Shown piece by piece: positions 6,362 through 13,309 of a DNA stretch of 13,309 nucleotides. Every line of letters begins with the position of its first letter. Positions within the stretch are counted from its first letter, which is position 1. Location: NCBI GenBank assembly GCA_964412395.1, contig CAYPOY010000127.1, positions 1-13,309 of the forward strand, read 5' to 3'. The stretch comes from CAYPOY01 sp964412395 (GTDB lineage: Bacteria > Chloroflexota > Anaerolineae > B4-G1). The notes beneath the pieces were generated by a model. The model was given only the letters and a program-made list of their open reading frames with translations. It made no database searches and was not told the DNA's origin. A program made the translations under genes and the position numbers.

Positions 6362-6643
6362 TCCAACTGCCTGCTCAAAAACGCTATGGTGGCTCCAAGC
6401 TCGCGTGCCTGCAAGCATCTCGTGATTGACTTTACAGGCAATCGAGAGTAAAATAGCCTCCGACGCGAAACTCTGATGAAACTCGCCAACGGTTTGACAG
6501 AATCGCCCAAGTCTTCCGTTGGCGCAGTGGCATGAGGAGATTCCGTATCCGCTGCAACCTCCTCAAACAAAGCTGCGCGGACATCATTTCCTCACCAGGC
6601 AGCTGGACTGCATGAGATGGTGCCCTCACCTCCGTAAAGCAAG
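6362..6643 (+). other. Intergenic region: promoter and leader of the Ser/Thr kinase gene
   Basis: No convincing protein gene is seen here. The region holds a promoter (6426-6454) and, after its predicted start near 6461, a leader of about 180 nt. The leader contains an 8-bp hairpin with arms GCCAACGG (6485-6492) and CCGTTGGC (6516-6523). It also holds two tiny reading frames (6476-6535, 19 codons; 6532-6615, 27 codons) that overlap in an ATGA; neither has a clear ribosome-binding site. Confidence 0.45.
6426..6454 (+). promoter_or_regulatory. Likely promoter of the Ser/Thr kinase gene
   Basis: TTGACT (6426-6431), 17-bp spacer, TAAAAT (6449-6454). It is the only good promoter match between tRNA-Gly and the kinase gene and implies a long leader. 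Confidence 0.6.
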
Positions 6644-8719
6644 GTGAATAAAACGCTGATCGGTAAGACTCTGGGTAAATACCACATCACCGAGTACCTC
6701 GGGAGCGGTGGTATGGCTGAGGTCTACAAGGCGTACCACCCAGGTCTCGACCGCCACTTAGCCATCAAAGTGCTCCACCCCTTCCTGGCCGACGAAGAGG
6801 ACTTTCTGATCCGTTTTCAGCGCGAGGCAAAGATCGTCGCTACGCTGCGCCATCCCAACATCGTCCAGGTCTACGATTTCGACTCCGACGCAGAGAACAA
6901 CACCTACTATATGGTGATGGAGTTCATTGATGGTCCTAGCCTGAAGACACGTCTGCAGGAGATGGCCCAGGAAGACCAGACGCTGCCGCTGGAGGAGGCA
7001 ATTCGCATCGTCATTGCAGTCGCCAACGCGCTGGACTATGCACATCAGCACGGGATGATACATCGAGACATCAAGCCTGCCAACATCATGTTTACCCAGG
7101 ACGGCCAAGTCATACTCTCTGACTTCGGCATCGCCAGGATGATTAACACCACCACATTGACGTCCAGCGGCGCCATGGTCGGAACGCCCGCGTACATAGC
7201 ACCCGAGCAGGGAATGGGCCAGACGGGGGATGAGCGAGCCGACATTTACTCCTTAGGGGCTGTCTTGTACCAACTGATTACAGGTACCCTCCCGTTCGTC
7301 GCTGACACACCTCTGGGCACCATCCTTAAGCACATCAATGCCCCCCTGACGCCACCGACCGCCCTCAATCCCAACCTACCTCCGAGCATCGAGGCAGTGG
7401 TTATGCATGCGCTGGCTAAGGCCCCCAACAACCGCTACCAAACCGCCAAGGAATTCGCCGCCGATCTGGAAAGGAGTTTGGCCGGCGAGCCTGTCGAACC
7501 AATCTCGCCCGAACTCGCCATGGCACCGGAGACATTCAAGGCAACGCCCAACCTCCAGGCACAGGGCCAGCCGAAGCTATGGGGACTGCCCACTCCGTCG
7601 GGCACCCCAGCTACGCCGCCGCCCCAACCAGTTCCCGTAGCTCGTCCAAAACAGGGTTGGATCACAGCACTGGCTGTCGTGCTGGCTCTGATCCTGCTTG
7701 GCAGCGCTGCTCTCCTCACCACAGAAACACCGAGCCGCCTACTCGCCGCCCTATTTTCACAGACAGCAACGCCCACGCCCAGTGTGACCGGCGCACCTAT
7801 CTCTACCCCCACGCCTGACCTGACCGCCATATACGACGCCCTTACAACCCAAGTTGCCGCTGGAGTTGACGCCGCGCTGGCTACCCGTGCTGTGCTGGCG
7901 ACCCGCGAAGCAACCGTTAACATCACTTCCACCCCTACTCCCACCCCCACTCCCACTTCCACCCCTGACCTGACCGCTACAGCCATAGCCGCCTGCGTGT
8001 TCGACATGGAGATCATCAGTGACCGGCCGGTCTGGCCCAGTGTGCTCGCACCAGGACAGCAGTTCAGCAAGCACTGGATGATCAAGAATACGGGCACGTG
8101 CACCTGGCCCGAGGATATCCACCTGGTCTTCGTGTCCGGAGATGAACTGGAGGTCATAAAAGGGCCAGAGATCAAGCCACTATCGCCGGAGGGCACCGCA
8201 GAGATTGAGATGACTCTGCGGGCATCGGCAGACTACGCCGCTTATACCAGCATGTGGCAGTTGCAAGACGGCAGGGGAAACCCGATTGGGGAAGAGCTGG
8301 AGGTCACCCGCCGCGTAGGTCCAACGCCGACCCCGCGACCGAGGGCGACGCCCACCGTCACTTCCACGCCGGAATTCACACCAACGCCGACCGAACCGCT
8401 GTGGATGTCGGTGCCGGGCCTGGCTTGGTGCGACGGCTCTAGAGCGAGAGGGCGGATTGAATGGGGTAAAGGAGGAGGTCCGAGTGAGGAATATCGCTAC
8501 TTCTACGGCTGGGTCTCCCCCGAGAGTGAGCTGCCGGGGCCATATAACAAGTTCTCAGGGTTCCCACACACACTGACCTACTTTACCACATCGGGAGCGC
8601 TCGTCTGGCCAGTACCAGACAATTGTTGTCGCGGCGACTATGGGCGATACGTGAGCCCGGAAGGGTACGAGATCGTGTGGCAGAAGGTGTGGTACCCGGC
8701 GGCGAGTTGTCCGCCGTAG
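6644..8719 (+). CDS. Transmembrane Ser/Thr protein kinase with outer NBR1-type Ig-like domain
   Basis: The 691-residue product starts with a PknB-type kinase domain at about 12-280: Gly loop LGSGGMAEVYKA, K42 (AIK), E61, HRDIKPAN with D142, DFG with D160, and GTPAYIAPEQ in the activation segment, whose Thr/Ser-rich start is a likely autophosphorylation site. A juxtamembrane Pro-rich stretch leads to one membrane helix at about 339-357. Outside are Thr-Pro-rich linkers, a helix-prone stretch (about 393-425) and a repeated TPDLTA. Residues about 450-555 form an Ig-like domain of the NBR1 central type (WMIKNTGTCTWPEDIHLVF, SMWQLQDGRGNPIGEEL). The last 100 residues (590-691), with four Cys, are not recognised. 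The start is GTG at 6644 giving NKTLIGKTLGKY; no good ribosome-binding site is seen, but the next residues match the family start. It is probably a surface signal receptor, ligand unknown. Confidence 0.92.
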   Translation: MNKTLIGKTLGKYHITEYLGSGGMAEVYKAYHPGLDRHLAIKVLHPFLADEEDFLIRFQREAKIVATLRHPNIVQVYDFDSDAENNTYYMVMEFIDGPSLKTRLQEMAQEDQTLPLEEAIRIVIAVANALDYAHQHGMIHRDIKPANIMFTQDGQVILSDFGIARMINTTTLTSSGAMVGTPAYIAPEQGMGQTGDERADIYSLGAVLYQLITGTLPFVADTPLGTILKHINAPLTPPTALNPNLPPSIEAVVMHALAKAPNNRYQTAKEFAADLERSLAGEPVEPISPELAMAPETFKATPNLQAQGQPKLWGLPTPSGTPATPPPQPVPVARPKQGWITALAVVLALILLGSAALLTTETPSRLLAALFSQTATPTPSVTGAPISTPTPDLTAIYDALTTQVAAGVDAALATRAVLATREATVNITSTPTPTPTPTSTPDLTATAIAACVFDMEIISDRPVWPSVLAPGQQFSKHWMIKNTGTCTWPEDIHLVFVSGDELEVIKGPEIKPLSPEGTAEIEMTLRASADYAAYTSMWQLQDGRGNPIGEELEVTRRVGPTPTPRPRATPTVTSTPEFTPTPTEPLWMSVPGLAWCDGSRARGRIEWGKGGGPSEEYRYFYGWVSPESELPGPYNKFSGFPHTLTYFTTSGALVWPVPDNCCRGDYGRYVSPEGYEIVWQKVWYPAASCPP

Positions 8720-8753
8720 TTATCTAGGGACTACGTGTATCCAGCACCCAACC

Positions 8754-10358
8754 CTACGCCACTACGGAGACAGTCAGCCACATCGCTAGCGCAGCGAAGA
8801 GCAGTGCCATCCCCAGTTTGACAGTCGCTGCCTGCCGCTGGAGGAGGCAGGTCAACTGCTTGGAGCCGGTGCCATAGTAGGCCAGGATAAAGACCACCAT
8901 CAGCGGCAGGATGAACAACAGGTTGTAGAGCACGAGGAAGATAAACGCCCGCACCCGCATCTCCGGCCGGCTCATCACAAAAATAATGGTAGGCAGATAG
9001 ACCTGGCCCGTGCAGGCCAGTTCCAGGAATGAGACCACCAAACCGGTGACGAAAGCCCCCGCGACAAACGCCCGTGATTTGCGCCCCCTGCGGATGACTG
9101 CGTTGATGCGCATCCTGAGCCCATGGGGCAGGTTCAGCGTCATGTCACCGATCTCACCCCGCCGGGCCTTGAGAAAGTCGAGAAAACTGAACACCGCCAG
9201 CACAGCGCAAAAAAGGCCGGTCAGGCCGTACACCCAGCGTCCCAGCGTCGTCAGCAAGTCGCCCAGCAGGTCGAGCACCTTGTAGAAACCCAGCCCCACC
9301 GCCAGGTAGGCCAGGAACACACCAAGGGTGAAAGCCACACCCACGGCCAGAATCTCCCGCCCCTGGCGCCCGCTCAGCGTCAGGTAGGAGACGAAAAAGA
9401 CCAGCGTGGCGAAAGCACAGGGATTGAGACCGTCCACCAGGCCGGCGAGGGCGACAGTGAGGATGCCGAAGGATTTGAAACGCTCAATGATGCTCTGCTC
9501 GGCCTCCTCGGGGTTGAAATCCGCCCACACACTCTCTGAGCCGGCGGAAGCATACTTCTCGGCCAACGCCAGCACTGCCTCGGAGGTGATGTCGGTGCCA
9601 ATCAGGTAATCATCACCAACGAAGAACGCCGGGGTTGCCAAACGCTGCTTCTCCGGCACACCGAGGCAGGCGCCCAGCCACTCCGCCAAAGCGGCGTCCT
9701 CCTGAACATTATATTCCTCGACCAGCAACTGCGGATATTTGCTTTGCACGTACCGGATGTCGTATTCGGCATGGCTGCACTCCTGGCAGCCCACCTCATA
9801 GAAGTAGGCTGCCCAGATCGGCGCTGGTTCCTCACAGGCGACCGCATCCTCTGGGCCACAAGGTTCCAAACCCTCCAGTTCCAGGTCAAGTCCTGCACCC
9901 GGCACTTCTGCGACCCCGACGGCAATTCCCTCCAGGCCGGGGATATTGGGCCAGGACGTACCTCCCGCTCCCAGGCAGGTATCGAGCAGGCACAGCAACT
10001 GCTCGCGGATGGCGTCCTCGCCGATGAGTACTTGCCCGCCAACGACCAGCGTCGGCAGCCCCTTCTCTTCCTGGGGCACGTCGAACATATCTTCGGCGCG
10101 GAGCAACATCTCGTAGTGAGCCGGGTTGGAGATTTCGACCACCTTGATCTGCATTTGATCGCCGTATTTGGCCTGTAGCGGCGTCAACACCTCATTGACG
10201 ATGGCATTGCAGTGAGGACAATCCTCAGCGGTGAAATAGACTACCCGTACAACTGGACCACCCTCGGCCCGGACCGTGCCCGTTCCCCAGGTGAGAGCCA
10301 ACGCCAGGATGAGCCATGCTGTCCCCAGTATATATCTCAACTGCATTTGATCTCGCAT
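8754..10358 (-). CDS. Membrane thiol redox protein: two thioredoxin-like domains fused to a CcdA/DsbD-type channel
   Basis: The product has 534 residues. A signal-like N terminus (hydrophobic 8-25, possible cleavage near RAEGG) is followed by a thioredoxin-like domain with CPHC at 47-50 and cis-Pro LPT at 101-103. A second thioredoxin-like domain has CQEC at 191-194 and cis-Pro TPA at 242-244. From about 295 there are six or so membrane helices of the CcdA/DsbD family, with the redox cysteines in GLNPCAF (C314) and LELACTGQ (C449). In that family electrons pass from cytoplasmic thioredoxin across the membrane to outer thiol partners; here the fused domains are the likely acceptors. It is the third gene of the suf operon, 20 bp after the scaffold gene. 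The ATG at 10358 has GGAGG directly against it; an ATG at 10346 is an alternative. The gene converges with the kinase gene, 34 bp apart. Confidence 0.88.
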   Translation of the reverse strand: MRDQMQLRYILGTAWLILALALTWGTGTVRAEGGPVVRVVYFTAEDCPHCNAIVNEVLTPLQAKYGDQMQIKVVEISNPAHYEMLLRAEDMFDVPQEEKGLPTLVVGGQVLIGEDAIREQLLCLLDTCLGAGGTSWPNIPGLEGIAVGVAEVPGAGLDLELEGLEPCGPEDAVACEEPAPIWAAYFYEVGCQECSHAEYDIRYVQSKYPQLLVEEYNVQEDAALAEWLGACLGVPEKQRLATPAFFVGDDYLIGTDITSEAVLALAEKYASAGSESVWADFNPEEAEQSIIERFKSFGILTVALAGLVDGLNPCAFATLVFFVSYLTLSGRQGREILAVGVAFTLGVFLAYLAVGLGFYKVLDLLGDLLTTLGRWVYGLTGLFCAVLAVFSFLDFLKARRGEIGDMTLNLPHGLRMRINAVIRRGRKSRAFVAGAFVTGLVVSFLELACTGQVYLPTIIFVMSRPEMRVRAFIFLVLYNLLFILPLMVVFILAYYGTGSKQLTCLLQRQAATVKLGMALLFAALAMWLTVSVVA

Positions 10359-10378
10359 CCTCCATCACCGTTCCCCAA

Positions 10379-11377
10379 CTACCCCAACAATCCTCGAACG
10401 ATGATGTCTACAGCCTCCTCCTCGTCCAGGCCGCGTGCCATCAGCGTCTCCAACTCCTTACTGTTGACGCTGCCGATGGCCGCCTCGTGGGTCACCCGCG
10501 CCCGATCGTCACGCACGACGACAATCGGCACGTTGCGCGCTACCGCTTCCCCGCGTACGATCTCGGTGCAGTCCATGTGCCCCACTGCGCCAGGCGCGTT
10601 CCCTTCTGCGGTGGTGTAGATCTCGCTGGTGGCCTGGTCACGCACTGCAACCCGCGTCTTGGTCAGGCCACGCGCCCCCTCGCCATTGAGCCGCACTACT
10701 TCGTTCACCTCGATTTCGTCCTCGGCCGATCCGTAGGCCTTAGTGACCAACTCGACCACACCACCGGCGGTCACTTCTACCTCGAACTGGATCTCCAAGC
10801 GCCCCACCCGACCGTGCACCAGGCTAAACTCGGACTCCAGCCAGCCCCCTTCGTCCACCTGTGCGTGCGTGGTGGGCAACACCTCGATGCCGCCGACGGG
10901 ACCATGATAATGGCCTTCACTGTAGCGCATCGTCGCACCCGGCCCAACGTGAATGCGCGCGTCCATCACGTGCTTGAGATTCTCCGCGTTGGGAAAGGTG
11001 CAGTGGGCCAGGAAGCCAACCTCTGCCCCCTCCCCAATCTCAAACTCAGAGATGATCTCTTGCAGACCCTCGGTGGGAACCATCCCGAAGCACAGGTGCA
11101 CCGGGTAGTCAACTTTCGTGCCCGGCGCGACGGTGATGCAGGCATGCACACCGTTCTCCAGTTCCTCCGCCTCGATGTCCACACCCTCGACCAGATTGAC
11201 CGCCAGCACATGGTTACCGCTGATGACGGCGCTGGCGACCCGGGGCGTCCGCAAGACATCTGGCTTACCGCCAGCCTGTTCATACGCCTTCAGGATAGCC
11301 TCAAACTCACGGGCCCACGCCGGGTCGCGCTGCTGCAGGACGGAAGACTTGACGTGAGAAGGATGATGGCTACTCAC
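10379..11377 (-). CDS. SufB/SufD-family Fe-S cluster scaffold protein (short form)
   Basis: The product is a 332-residue SufB/SufD beta-helix protein, shorter than E. coli SufB or SufD and close in size to the scaffold of minimal SufBC systems. It shows the central beta-helix repeats (GVHACITVAPGTKVDYPVHL, ISEFEIGEGAEVGFLAHC, GAVGHMDCTEIVRGEA) and the C-terminal block HEAAIGSVNSKELETLMARG followed by LDEEEAVDIIVRG. The His-Glu pair (H297, E298) matches the conserved HE of SufB, but the FYC-type cysteine of E. coli SufB before the RG is absent; C270 is a possible alternative ligand. It should form the scaffold with SufC and assemble Fe-S clusters in the cytoplasm. The GTG start at 11377 is chosen because GGGAG lies six bases upstream; it overlaps the end of sufC by 8 bp, implying translational coupling. 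An in-frame ATG at 11455 would overlap sufC deeply. Confidence 0.9.
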   Translation of the reverse strand: MSSHHPSHVKSSVLQQRDPAWAREFEAILKAYEQAGGKPDVLRTPRVASAVISGNHVLAVNLVEGVDIEAEELENGVHACITVAPGTKVDYPVHLCFGMVPTEGLQEIISEFEIGEGAEVGFLAHCTFPNAENLKHVMDARIHVGPGATMRYSEGHYHGPVGGIEVLPTTHAQVDEGGWLESEFSLVHGRVGRLEIQFEVEVTAGGVVELVTKAYGSAEDEIEVNEVVRLNGEGARGLTKTRVAVRDQATSEIYTTAEGNAPGAVGHMDCTEIVRGEAVARNVPIVVVRDDRARVTHEAAIGSVNSKELETLMARGLDEEEAVDIIVRGLLG

Positions 11378-12161
11378 TGCCCACTCCCTCTGTAACCACG
11401 CGCTGGTAGGTACCGCCAGCCTCCGCCCCCCAGGGCTGATTGCCCAGCAGGTCACCGTGCGGCCGGCAGCGCTGCGTAAAATAGTCGCGCATCTTGGCTG
11501 GAGAGCCGGTCTGGATGACCGCGCCGCCGCACATCAACGAGGCGGTATCGGCCACTTCGGCCATCTCGTCGCGGTGCGTGATCATGAGAACAGATATGCC
11601 CTCGTCCGCCATCCGGCGGATCAACGCCATGATGTCTCCGACGCACAGCACGTCAACCCCAGAATCGGGCTCGTCGAGGACAGCCAGCCGGGGCTGCATC
11701 GCATAGACCGCCGCCAACTCGATCCGCTTTCGCTCCCCGCCGGAGAGGGCACTGTTGACCGTGCGGCTCAGGTAGATCAGGGGGGAGAGCGCCACTGCCT
11801 TCAATGCCCCCTCGATCCGCTCCCGCTCCGGCTTCTTCATTCCCAACGCCAGATAGTCGGCCACAGGCAGCCCCTCGAAGCGGGCCGGCTCCTGCCAGGC
11901 CAGCGTCAGCCCCAGCCGCGCGCGCGCGGTGACCGAGAGAGCAGTGATGTCCTGCCCATCGAACAAGATGCGACCTCGCCCGGGCTTATAGCCATCAGCA
12001 CCCATCAGCGTAAGCGCCAGGCTGGTCTTGCCTGAGCCGTTGAGGCCCAGCAGGGCATGCACTTCACCACACCGGACGGTCAGGTTGACCCCTCGCAGCA
12101 CCTCTGCGCCGGGCCGCTGAACCCACACGTCCTCTAGTCTCAGCAACTCGTCTTTTTCCAT
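11370..12161 (-). CDS. sufC: SufC, Fe-S cluster assembly ATPase
   Basis: SufC is a soluble ABC-type ATPase that drives conformational change of the SufB scaffold. The 263-residue product has Walker A GLNGSGKTS at 39-47, Q90, signature LSGGERKRIE at 139-148, Walker B LAVLDEPDSGVD at 159-170 with E164, and switch H196. SufC-like features are WQEPARFEGLPVADYL and DEPDSGVD; canonical SufC has DEIDSGLD and THY after Walker B, while this one has THRDEMAEV, which fits the divergent SufC of two-gene systems. The ATG at 12161 is chosen because GGAGGGTGAG places GGAGG five bases upstream; upstream in-frame ATGs (12173, 12230) lack this. It is the first gene of the operon sufC-scaffold-redox protein. 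No sufS, sufU or sufE is in the window, so sulphur must come from elsewhere. Confidence 0.92.
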   Translation of the reverse strand: MEKDELLRLEDVWVQRPGAEVLRGVNLTVRCGEVHALLGLNGSGKTSLALTLMGADGYKPGRGRILFDGQDITALSVTARARLGLTLAWQEPARFEGLPVADYLALGMKKPERERIEGALKAVALSPLIYLSRTVNSALSGGERKRIELAAVYAMQPRLAVLDEPDSGVDVLCVGDIMALIRRMADEGISVLMITHRDEMAEVADTASLMCGGAVIQTGSPAKMRDYFTQRCRPHGDLLGNQPWGAEAGGTYQRVVTEGVGSE

Positions 12162-12178
12162 CTCACCCTCCATAGTAC

Positions 12179-12238
12179 GCCCTAAATGGGCCACTCGCCA
12201 GTGAACTTTATCACGCCACTGGCAAGACAAAGTTCACT
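12179..12238 (-). promoter_or_regulatory. sufC leader with overlapping, mutually exclusive inverted repeats
   Basis: In the minus-strand transcript, AGTGAACTTT (12238-12229) can pair with AAAGTTCACT (12209-12200), a perfect 10-bp stem. GCCAGTG (12223-12217) can instead pair with CACTGGC (12203-12197), a 7-bp stem. The second arms share CACT (12203-12200), so only one full stem can form. A small GCCC/GGGC hairpin (12191-12179) follows, just before the ribosome-binding site. It could be an RNA switch or a protein operator; no known family is recognised. Confidence 0.5.
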
Positions 12239-12257
12239 CAGTTGCATTGCGGGCTGA

Positions 12258-12285
12258 AGTATACCACAGACTGGCCCAATGTGAA
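12258..12285 (-). promoter_or_regulatory. Likely promoter of the suf operon
   Basis: Minus strand: TTCACA (12285-12280), 16-bp spacer, TATACT (12263-12258). The predicted start near 12251 gives a leader of about 90 nt that contains the inverted repeats. The -35 box is weaker than at other promoters in the window. Confidence 0.5.
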
Positions 12286-12399
12286 GACTCCGATTTTAAG
12301 AAATCCATAGCAACATATTAACCCATTCGGCACAATTGCCAGATATGATGATATTGCTGTGAAGCACTGGACTTCCAGCGTCAATTTAATAGATAGTTA

Positions 12400-12428
12400 T
12401 TGACTTTATTATAGAAATATGGTACAAT
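12400..12428 (+). promoter_or_regulatory. Promoter of the surface-protein gene
   Basis: TTGACT (12400-12405), 17-bp AT-rich spacer, TACAAT (12423-12428). The start near 12435 leaves a leader of about 30 nt with AGGAGG. Confidence 0.7.
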
Positions 12429-12465
12429 AAGATTAGAGATCCTGAAATTAGGAGGAAATCTTCCC

Positions 12466-13309
12466 ATGAAAATCAAATTCTACCACTTTATCCGTATCGT
12501 CTTGGCGCTATCCCTGACTCTGCTAAGCCTGGGATCGGGCCCTATCCTTATCAAGGAGGCCGCGGCTGGCGGGCTTGAATCCTATGCCAGCGAGCGAGTC
12601 GACAGCGACGGGGACGGGGTTGGCGATGAAGTCGACAACTGCCCTGACGTCTACAACCCAGATCAGAGGGACAGCGATGGCGACGGGATCGGTGACGTCT
12701 GTGAGGTGGGCGAGCCGGTCTGTGTGGTCATCCAGCAGGGCACCTTCGGCGAGGTGGCGGACGGCTACATCTGGTCAGCGGAGCCCGATACCAGTCACGA
12801 CAATCTCCGTCTCTATACCGGCTTTATCAACTCCGGCGAAAAGCGGTCATTGATCCACTTCGGGCCTGACTTCCTACCAGAGGGCGCGGTCATTCAATCG
12901 GCCACGTTCGGTATCTGGGAAGACTCAGAAGGCTCCGGGGAAACGGTCAGCATCTACCGTATCACAGAACCATGGAGCGAGGGCGAACCGACGTGGAATA
13001 ACTTTGCCAACAACTACGATGCATCCGTCGAATGGGGCAGCTTCGTTGCTGGCGGGTACGGCCTCATGACCGCTGACGTCACCGGCTTAGTGTCGGCATG
13101 GGCTGACGGCACAGTGCCCAACCACGGTGTACTGTTGAGGAACTCACTCAATCAAGACTACGATCGCTACAAGAGCAGTGAGTACGCAGACGTCGAGAAA
13201 CGACCCTGGCTGGAAGTGTGCTACTTCGTTCCCGGCGACATAAGCTCCATCGAAGTCACGCCGGACCCGACGACGGTGACGGCCGGCGACAGCGTCACCT
13301 ACCACGCCA
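12466..13309 (+). CDS. Secreted thrombospondin-type-3 / DNRLRE-domain surface protein (3' end cut)
   Basis: The frame is open from the ATG at 12466 to the window end, giving 281 codons. A signal peptide is clear: basic MKIKFYHFIR, hydrophobic 11-24, likely cleavage near EAAAGG. Residues 45-79 are two calcium-binding thrombospondin type 3 repeats (DSDGDGVGDEVDNCPDVYN and DSDGDGIGDVCE). Residues about 88-255 look like a DNRLRE-type beta-sandwich: an early LIHFG strand, ATFGIWEDSEGSGETVSIYRI, then EPWSEGEPTWNNF, TADVTGLVSAWADG, HGVLLRN and PWLEVCY. At 257 a new domain starts (GDISSIEVTPDPTTVTAGDSVTY), typical of bacterial Ig-like repeats, so the full protein is probably long. AGGAGG lies 10 bases before the start. 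It is presumably a cell-surface or matrix protein; ligand or adhesive role is not shown by the sequence. Confidence 0.88.
   Translation, partial: MKIKFYHFIRIVLALSLTLLSLGSGPILIKEAAAGGLESYASERVDSDGDGVGDEVDNCPDVYNPDQRDSDGDGIGDVCEVGEPVCVVIQQGTFGEVADGYIWSAEPDTSHDNLRLYTGFINSGEKRSLIHFGPDFLPEGAVIQSATFGIWEDSEGSGETVSIYRITEPWSEGEPTWNNFANNYDASVEWGSFVAGGYGLMTADVTGLVSAWADGTVPNHGVLLRNSLNQDYDRYKSSEYADVEKRPWLEVCYFVPGDISSIEVTPDPTTVTAGDSVTYHA

Larger units (their letters stand above)
12162..12465. other. Divergent regulatory region between sufC and the surface-protein gene
   Basis: No protein gene is seen. On the minus strand it holds the sufC promoter (12258-12285) and a structured leader (12179-12238). On the plus strand it holds the promoter (12400-12428) and ribosome-binding site (AGGAGG near 12450) of the surface-protein gene. 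The stretch 12290-12400 is AT-richer and shows nothing I can name. Confidence 0.6.

Noticed and set aside
6280..6570. Minus-strand frame across tRNA-Gly and the kinase leader
   Set aside because: It overlaps the tRNA, shows no domain, and has no promoter or ribosome-binding site that I can see.
7925..7975. Short CCCACT-type tandem repeats considered as a CRISPR or regulatory repeat
   Set aside because: They are in frame and encode the Thr-Pro linker of the kinase; there are no spacers of constant length.
7435..8196. Minus-strand open frame opposite the kinase gene
   Set aside because: It arises from the Thr-Pro-rich linker read backwards, giving Gly-Val repeats; the kinase frame is certain.
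8701..8716. Hairpin CGGCGG/CCGCCG at the end of the kinase gene considered as a terminator
   Set aside because: The stem is only 6 bp and no T-run follows on either strand.
10316..11395. Long plus-strand open frame opposite the scaffold gene
   Set aside because: It mirrors the SufB/SufD-family gene, its protein has no recognisable domain and is rich in His/Arg/Gln as expected of an antisense frame.
12575..12853. Second plus-strand frame inside the surface-protein gene
   Set aside because: It is the shifted reading of the TSP3/DNRLRE coding sequence, rich in Ser/Thr, without its own start signals.

Overview
The window looks like a contig from a member of the Chloroflexota, probably Anaerolineae-like. 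This is inferred from protein style: a Ser/Thr kinase with Thr-Pro-rich outer linkers and an NBR1-type Ig-like domain, a secreted thrombospondin-type-3/DNRLRE protein, a receiver-ParA fusion and a two-gene SufC/SufB set. GC content is moderate to high, starts are ATG or GTG, and promoters are clear sigma-70 types (TTG-box, 16-17 bp spacer, TATAAT-like box). The two tRNA genes do not encode CCA. No insertion sequence, phage gene or CRISPR array was seen.

Left block (1-5378, all minus strand). Six genes lie head to tail with mostly 3-7 bp gaps, read from right to left: a response-regulator/ParA (CpaE-like) fusion, endonuclease V, a sirtuin deacylase, a GAF-domain histidine kinase, the phosphate-transport ATPase PstB, and PhoU, which runs off the left edge. 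One good promoter stands in front. The last three genes suggest phosphate sensing. Endonuclease V and the sirtuin are unexpected partners.

Middle (5379-8719). A tRNA-Pro(GGG) with its own promoter and terminator lies on the minus strand. It is followed on the plus strand by a small stand-alone cyclic-nucleotide-binding-domain protein, a tRNA-Gly(CCC) with a near-perfect promoter, and a large transmembrane Ser/Thr protein kinase behind a leader of about 180 nt.

Right block (8754-12285, minus strand). A compact operon encodes SufC, a short SufB/SufD-family scaffold, and a membrane redox protein carrying two thioredoxin-like domains fused to a CcdA/DsbD-type electron channel. This suggests Fe-S cluster assembly coupled to thiol redox transport. 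The sufC leader contains two mutually exclusive inverted repeats.

Right edge (12400-13309, plus strand). A secreted surface protein starts from a divergent promoter and is cut by the window end. The most notable items are the six-gene left operon, the sufC leader, and the double-thioredoxin/CcdA fusion beside a minimal SUF pair.
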